A DNA stretch of 64,000 nucleotides, taken from positions 62,760,001-62,824,000 of the forward strand of contig JASDFA010000006.1 in the NCBI GenBank assembly GCA_035772735.1. Reading direction: 5' to 3'. Both the position numbers and the translations under genes were made by a program. Positions within the stretch are counted from its first letter, which is position 1, and each line of letters starts with the position of its first letter. The DNA is from Datura wrightii. Its lineage: Eukaryota; Streptophyta; Magnoliopsida; Solanales; Solanaceae. A model generated the notes under the pieces. That model had not been told where the DNA came from, searched no databases, and saw only the letters and a program-made list of their open reading frames with translations. This document shows, in pieces, positions 58,587-64,000 of this stretch.

Positions 58587-59629
58587 GTGAATGCAGTGAC
58601 CACAAGGAGTGGTTTACAACTCAAGGAGGTGGAACCAGTAAGACCACCGCAGCAGTCGGGAGTGGTGGAGAATGAGAGGGAACACAATGATGATAGGGGG
58701 AAGGAGAAGGAAGCTGAACCAGAAAGACCACCACCACCGTTCCCTCAAAGATTAAAGAAACACAAGGAGGAAGCGTGTTTCAAAAAGTTCATGGAGGTGC
58801 TTGAACAGGTACACATTAATTTACCTCTTGTTGATTTTTGCAGGGAGTGCCGAAGTATGCAAAATAAATCAAGGACATCGTGGCGAACAAAAGCAGGTTG
58901 ACGGAGTACACTACGGTGGCTCTTACGGAGGAGTGCACTTCCCGGATACAAAATAGGTTGCCCACATAGCTCAAAGACCCTGGGAGCTTTACAATTCAAC
59001 TTACAATCGGGCAGAGTGTCCGAGCTCGTGGATTATGTGATTTGGGAGCGAGCATTAACTTGATGCCGACATCGATATTCAAGAAATTGGGGCTAGGTAG
59101 TCCTAGACCAACGATAATGATCTTGAAACTAGCGGATCGTTCTTTGGCCAGACCAGATGGCATTGTGGAGGACGTGCTGGTGCAAGAGGGCTCCCTTATC
59201 TTCCCGGTAGACTTCATTGTGCTGGATTTTGAGCCGGATGCGGAAGTCCCATTTATTTTGGGACGTCCTTTCTTGGCGACCGGGAAAGCGCTGATTGATG
59301 TAGCTGCAGGGTAGCTAACCATGCGGGCAGACGACAAAGTGGAGGTATTTGATGTGTACAAGGCCACGAAGCTTCCGACCGTGTATGAGGAACTCTCAGT
59401 GATCAACATGCTGGATCGAGACAATATTCCTCAAAGTGTTGATTCGCGAGAGCCAGTGGGAAAACCACCGGTGAAGGACCCCCCAAAACTGGAATCGTGG
59501 CAAGAAGATCGAAAAGCCACGGTCGCAGTTAATGGGCAGTGATGTAAGCATTACAGGGGTGAGGACGGTAGTCGAGAGAAGACGTCTGTCACCCTAGAGG
59601 ATGACTAAGCTTCAATGATGTCGAGCCGC
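58587..59629 (+). pseudogene. linker, aspartic protease and fused integrase tail of D
   Basis: 58587-58901 is the linker (VTTRSGLQLKE, PPPPFPQRLKKHKEE, HINLPLVD). One base is lost near 58840 and the frame continues with two stops. The protease active site LCDLGASINLMP is at about 59030-59065 and the VPFILGRPFLATGKA segment at 59250-59290. TAG at 59312 follows AAG. The frame goes on (EVFDVYKATKLPTVYEELS) and then reads KATVAVNGQ, stop, CKHYRGED at 59506-59560, which resembles the C-terminal end of Athila integrase. RT, RNase H and the integrase core are therefore deleted between about 59430 and 59500. The integrase-tail reading is from memory of the family. Confidence 0.78.
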
Positions 59630-59666
59630 GACGGTAAACCAGGCGCTGCACGGGAGGCAACCCGTG
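59625..59666 (+). promoter_or_regulatory. post-pol hairpin of D
   Basis: GACGGTAAACCAGGCGCTG precedes a 6-bp stem CACGGG/CCCGTG (59649-59654, 59661-59666) with loop AGGCAA. E2 has the same loop with stem TGGG/CCCA. The stem differs and still pairs. Confidence 0.6.
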
Positions 59667-59895
59667 AAATTGTTGTAATAATTTAGTAGAATTAGTAGAA
59701 AAGAAAGAAAAAAAATAGAAAAATAGAAAAATAAAAATAAAAACAAAAAAAATTGTGTTTTATGTTGAAACTTATGAATTCTAACCAATTTCTTGTTGTG
59801 AGATGAATTTCAGGTTGAACAGAGGGCAAAAATGCAAAGGATCGCAAAGGAAAAATAAAGTTGAGAAAAATAATAAAAAATGGCAAAACAGTGAG

Positions 59896-60160
59896 CCTGC
59901 GTGATGGCTCCGTGTCACGGAGGAGGGCCTCCGCGTTGACCTCCGTGACACGTTGAGGTGTAATTCTGGAATTTTTAAAATTCCAGAACACCTCCGCATT
60001 GGCTCCGTGTCACGGAGGAGGGCCTCCGCGTTGACCTCCGTGACACGTTGAGGTGAAATTCTGGAATTTTTAAAATTCCAAAATACCTCCGCGTTGGCTC
60101 CGTGTCATGGAGGAGGGCCTCCGTGTTACCCTCCATGACACGTTGAGGCGTTAATCGCGA
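59896..60160 (+). repeat. three 95-bp tandem repeats rich in dyads
   Basis: Units begin at 59896, 59991 and 60086 (the third is shorter). Each has CTCCGTGTCACGGAG (15-base palindrome with a single free centre), CCTCCGTGACACG, and, in the first two, a GGAATTTTTAAAATTCC palindrome. Perfect CGTGNCACG at 59911, 59944, 60006 and 60039. Same words as in the LTR of D and C. Confidence 0.9.
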
Positions 60161-60996
60161 TGGGTCACACCGGGTCGTCGGGTGACCCGCGCGAAAATCC
60201 CCCTTTTTAACACCGATTTCCCTCATTTCTCATCTCCTCCGCGACAGACACCCAAAAACTCCCCCTTCCCCAACATGACACAGACCTAGGCACAAGTTTT
60301 CTTCAACTTTTCTTCGATTTCATCGAATTAAAGGTATGTTCTTTAACTTCATCTTAATTCTTGTCGAATTTTTCGATTTTGAGCATGTGAAGTGAGTAAA
60401 ACTTGCCCTAATTGTAAATTGAGCTTGAATTCATTTAAGTTATTATTGATTGATGTTCGTAGTATCATTTTGATTGTATGAACTTGATAAACACATGCTT
60501 GATTGAATTTTGGTGAAATATGTAGCTAGGGTTAGAATTTGATTGCGAAGAAATTAAATGTGATTGAAAATGTGGAAATTATGGGTTGGGCATGTTGGGT
60601 AAGGTGAATTGTGTTGTGCTTGATGTGAATATGCTAAATAAACGATGGGTTTTCGGGAGGATGAAATTGTTGAATTGCATAGAAATTGGTGACTTGCATA
60701 GGTTGTGTTGAGAGAAGTTTTTGCTAAGTGCTATGTGATGAAATGGTATCGATGGTGATATTTTGATTAGCTGTACGAAGTCTGAGTAGTACGTAGAATT
60801 TATTCCATTGAATTCTCTGAATGCACGAGGCATGTTGTTGTCTTTTTTGTAAATCGGAAAGTGAGAATTGTCTTGCCGTAATGTCGTAATTGTGGCTAAA
60901 GACTAAGTGTTGGGTGGCCTAGATTAACCCAACCTTAGTCAAAACTAATTTTGATTTGAATAACATTGGGACTGTCTGTGTGATTTGACAGGAACA
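60161..60996 (+). promoter_or_regulatory. leader region and candidate 658-bp intron before ORF2 of D
   Basis: Pyrimidine-rich leader (60200-60330), donor AAAG|GTATGT at 60334, AT-rich interval, acceptor TTTGACAG| at 60991, then ATG at 60997. It matches the E2 arrangement (25059-25853). No clear TATA box. A transcript of ORF2 from its own promoter, or by splicing from the LTR, is inference. Confidence 0.5.
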
Positions 60997-62216
60997 ATGG
61001 CAAGCAGGCAAGACAAAGGAAAGGCGCATCTACATCGGGCGCCGGAAGGAAAAGAATTAGATTGGGAACAGCAGTCCCAGCAGCACCAACGGTTCCGCGT
61101 GGCCAACGCCATCAATACGGAACCCGATGGATGACAGACGAAGGGAAGAAATGGTACACAAAACATAAGGAGAACAAATACTTCCCCGAGGAGCACATTG
61201 CAAGGGAGTCGTTGGCACAGGAATTCCCCAGAATTGTACACCAGATTGACGCTGTCGGGCTGAACTTCATCTTTGAAGAGCCCAAGGAGTGAAATCTCCA
61301 CCTGATTTGGGAGTTCTACGCCAACTGGAACCTGACACTCTACAGTCACACTATCAAGATAAGGGGGCAGGTAGTCACCTTTGAGCCCCATCACCTTAAT
61401 GCCATTTTGGAGGCGCGGGACACAGACGCCCATGTACTCCGGCAGCTGAACATCACTCCACCATATGCAGATATCAGACACACTCTGTGTGGAGCCTGTT
61501 CTACAACACGGTGGAGCAGGCATAAGGAGAGAGGCTACCATCAAATGTTGCCCTACTCTCAAATGAACAGGGAAGCCAGAATTTGTCTTAAAATCGTGTG
61601 TTCCTGCCTGATCCCAGGGGTGCACATGACAGATGTCACCTGGGATCATGTGTTCTTGGTCTACGCCCTAATGAAAGGGATGGAGATTAATGTTGGGGCG
61701 GTGATTATCTCCGCCATGAAGAGAGCCCGTTTGCATCAAGGGCATAGGTACGGGTTTGGTGGCTTGCTAACCACATTCCTGAGGGGCCTGGATATTGAGG
61801 AAGAGGCCCTGGACTACATCCCGCAGATGGAGAGGCATGCCTTGGACGTCACCAAAACTAAGGCACCCGACACCACTCACGGGCCAGTTCTCAGATTAGC
61901 CGAGCGACATGCTCGGGATGATCAGTATATGGCACGGATGTTCGGGATACAGATGCTACAATTGCGCATAGGCGGGAGGCCAGCAACAGAAGATGAACTG
62001 TGGCAGCTCGAGTTGGACTACCCCTTCGGTGAAAATGCCAGGGCTCTATGCCGAGTGGGGCCAGCTTTTGTGGAGCCCGTTGATGATGATGTCCCCACAG
62101 ACGAGGAGACACGCCGCGATGACTCAGATGTTGAGTCATATGAGGATAGCGGGGGTGATTCGGATATGGGGGACGAGGCAACCGCACCTGATGAAGAAGT
62201 GGAATACTTCGATTAA
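60997..62216 (+). pseudogene. ORF2 of D, 'putative plant transposon protein' type
   Basis: Nearly intact downstream ORF. It starts MASRQDKGKA, changes frame near 61027, then runs as STSGAGRKRIRLG, KYFPEEH, one TGA at 61290, WEFYANW (61308 onward), VTFEPHHLNAIL, and an open frame of 269 codons (61407-62216). That part has FLVYALMKGMEINVGAVI, a helical centre, and a C-terminus dominated by Asp and Glu (from about 62080 to the end, EEVEYFD). WEFYAN and the ALMKG..INVG segment match E2. No transmembrane segment or signal peptide is evident, so an envelope role is not supported. Function unknown. Name is by memory of the PF20167-like family. Confidence 0.8.
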
Positions 62217-63827
62217 TCAGAGAGTTTCACCACCTACTCTTTTGCTATGCTGAATTTTGTGAACACTGGGGACAGTGTTCAATTTAAGTGTGGGGAGGGA
62301 GTAGTTAGGTAATGGTTGTTTTGTTGATGTTTATGTTTTGTTGTGATGCCTGAAAAAAATTGTGACCCTGTGATTTTGGTGTTTATGTTTTGTATCGTAA
62401 TTCGGTGTTGTAATTAATGTGAATCTGTTGTGTGATTTATGGAGTTGTTGTTAGCTGGTTGTGTAAATATTTTTGTTTTATCGAAATTATCGATATTTTT
62501 AAAAAATTTCATTGAAATATTTTTATGATTGGGTTTCTCGGCGTTTGTTTTCGGTGCTTTTACTGAGAATAGTCCCATTGAACCGAAGTCGTAAATAGTG
62601 ACCGTTCCCTATGATGGATGGATGACGACCGTCTTAAGGGAAATGTAGTCGATAGGAGTAGATTCTTTGTTCTTTTTTATTTTATTCTTTTGTTTGTATC
62701 CCAAACGTGTCGTTACTTTATGGTTCGGAATTCTTGTTGCGTGTTGTACATGATATTTAGAATGCAAAGGTGATTCGTATGAAAGCATGCAACTTTGTAA
62801 ACATGTGGAGATACCTAGACCATAGAGTTCGATTCGGTGTGATTGAGGCTTAACGTTTGAATTCTTGTAATTAGTTGATTGAAGAGTCTGTGAATATGTC
62901 TTGAGTTGAGCATGTGCAATGAGTGTGTGGTGAGGTTTCGATTCTTCCATGCTATTGTGAAGTGTCTAGAACTTGCCTGGTGTGTGTATGAAACGAAATG
63001 AAGGATGTGTATTGTAGGAAAGGATGTAGGCATTTCTTTGATTTAATCGAAAGTTTTTTTTCCATTATCGTACCTACCTTGAATGTACATCCTAGTTAGC
63101 CCATTGAGCCTTTAGCCTATTTTTTTCTTTTGTCGATAAGGTACAAACCGAGCTTAACCCCTTCTTTTCATTATCCGTGAATTTGATCCAAAACTCTTAA
63201 GCGCTCAAGAAAAGTAATTTTCCCACAGTGTCAAGGAGTGAAAAGTGTGAAAAAGAAAGGAAAAGCGGAAGTGGTGAAAGTAAAGAAAAGGTCAAAGGTG
63301 CACTTGCCGAATTTAATAAAATGAAGATGTATAACTAATCTTTGTTATTAAGTCGAGTGTGCTTAATGATATGGGAATAAAAATAAAGAAAGACTTCAAG
63401 AATGGGAGGATGAAGGAAGAAACAATGCCCATAATGTGGTGGGATGTATTGAAAAGCGCTTAAGGGTGCTAGTTGTTATTATTGGTTAGCCCAGTATGTA
63501 CTAGTTCCTTAGCTTACATTACAACCCGTTAAGTCCTACGTGATCTTACATCACTCGTCCTTATATTAGTGGAGTAATACACTAGAGGCAAACTTATGGG
63601 TCATGACATGATGCATGTGAATTCTTTGGGAGAGAGAGCGAAATCGTGTTCATATGCCCCTGCATATAATGTTTTTGAGATCATATGATTGAAAAGGGGG
63701 AAATTCTCTTGTGTTGTGAGGGCACATGCTTGATGAGAGATTTAATTTCGTGTCGGATGTCTTGATCAGCTTGCATGAGATGTGAGATTTTTGTTCGAGG
63801 ACAAACAAGGTTTTAAGTGTGGGTAAG
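62217..63827 (+). other. 3' non-coding region of D with conserved blocks
   Basis: ACTGGGGACAGTGTTCAATT then TAAGTGTGGGGAGGG (62265-62300), TCTAGAACTTGCCTGG (62965), TTTAGCCTATTTT (63111), an A/G-rich strand (63235-63430), TACATTACAA (63515) with AAGTCCTA..GTGATC. Then the pre-polypurine hairpin TTTGT/ACAAA around TCGAGG (63790-63805) and the tract TTTTAAGTGTGGGTAAG. No gene is seen. Confidence 0.65.
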
Positions 63828-64000
63828 TGATCTTAGGCAGAATTATATGCCCAAGTGATACTCAAATGCTTCATTTCGTCTTGTTTATCCATTGATATTT
63901 GTACATTTTCATGTGATTTGTAGTTAAAAGGTGAATTTATACTAACCAACATGATTAGTGTTGTTTTGCAGGAAAAATGTAATTTTAGGAAGCTAAGATG
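63828..64000 (+). repeat. 3' LTR of D, start only
   Basis: TGATCTTAGGCAGAATTATA and the next 170 bases match 55603 onward with few changes. Cut by the window end. Confidence 0.93.

Larger units (their letters stand above)
55603..64000 (+). mobile_element. Athila-like element D: Gag, protease and ORF2, no RT or integrase core
   Basis: 5' LTR 55603-57016, tRNA-Asp primer site, Gag, protease, an integrase-tail remnant, post-pol hairpin, 95-bp repeats, candidate leader intron, ORF2, long 3' region, and the start of the 3' LTR at 63828. RT, RNase H and the integrase core are missing between 59400 and 59500. Its family is that of the two solo LTRs, as a more diverged subgroup. Extrapolating the LTR, full length would be about 9.6 kb. 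Confidence 0.88.

Noticed and set aside
59896..60160. CRISPR-like or satellite array
   Set aside because: Three head-to-tail 95-bp units without spacers in a plant retroelement. Neither a CRISPR array nor a long satellite.
60945..61649. 234-codon minus-strand ORF
   Set aside because: Antisense of ORF2 of D, which has family motifs on the plus strand. No independent support.
61407..62216. Envelope protein
   Set aside because: Position resembles the Athila env-like gene, but no signal peptide, transmembrane segment or fusion region is visible.

Overview
The window is plant nuclear DNA made almost entirely of nested, decayed LTR retrotransposons, with one LINE family and no recognisable host gene. 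The LINE 3' tails (ACCCTCCC.AGACCC...GTGGGATTACA followed by TTG-rich sequence) and the LTR families resemble those of Solanaceae, so a large Solanaceae genome is my best guess. That is inference. The species cannot be read from the sequence.

Layout. 1-14.3 kb: fragments of chromovirus (Tekay/Del-type Ty3/gypsy) LTRs in both orientations, a perfect solo LTR of an Athila-like family (246-1675), a decayed ORF that may be pararetrovirus movement-protein-like (3640-5720), a truncated Athila-like element with reverse transcriptase (8216-11125, 'E3'), and a decayed integrase plus chromodomain (12490-13915). 14.3-30.0 kb: two RTE-type LINE 3' ends in a tandem duplication. The first copy is split by a solo LTR (14619-17111) and the second unit is split by an Athila-like element without RT or integrase ('E2', 19975-29815). 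30.6-64 kb: a nest. LTR 'F' (30559-33350) is hit by minus-strand chromovirus 'A' (from 33351). A carries a solo LTR (39166-40595) and plus-strand chromovirus 'B' (from 41220). B carries the complete chromovirus 'C' (41410-51829, 5-bp target duplication) and Athila-like 'D' (55603 to beyond the window).

Most interesting signals. (1) Two classes of 9-bp odd palindrome with a free centre, CGTGNCACG (at least 18 perfect copies) and ACGANTCGT (at least 14), occur as arrays in LTRs. In the LTRs where I can place a TATA box the array lies just upstream of it. The arrays are shared between unrelated lineages (Athila-like and chromovirus). (2) D and E2 belong to different families but have the same plan: Gag, protease, no RT/RNase H/integrase, then a second ORF of the 'putative plant transposon protein' type. 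That ORF is preceded by the palindrome class found in the element's own LTR and by a candidate leader intron. (3) RNA-like hairpins with conserved loops and changing stems lie just before the polypurine tract (loop GAGGA) and after the pol remnant (loop AGGCAA).

How it fits together: C is the best preserved element (one frame with five nonsense codons). E2 and D look non-autonomous and would need RT and integrase in trans. E3 shares E2's LTR family and carries RT, so it is a candidate relative of such a helper. Nothing in the window looks fully functional.
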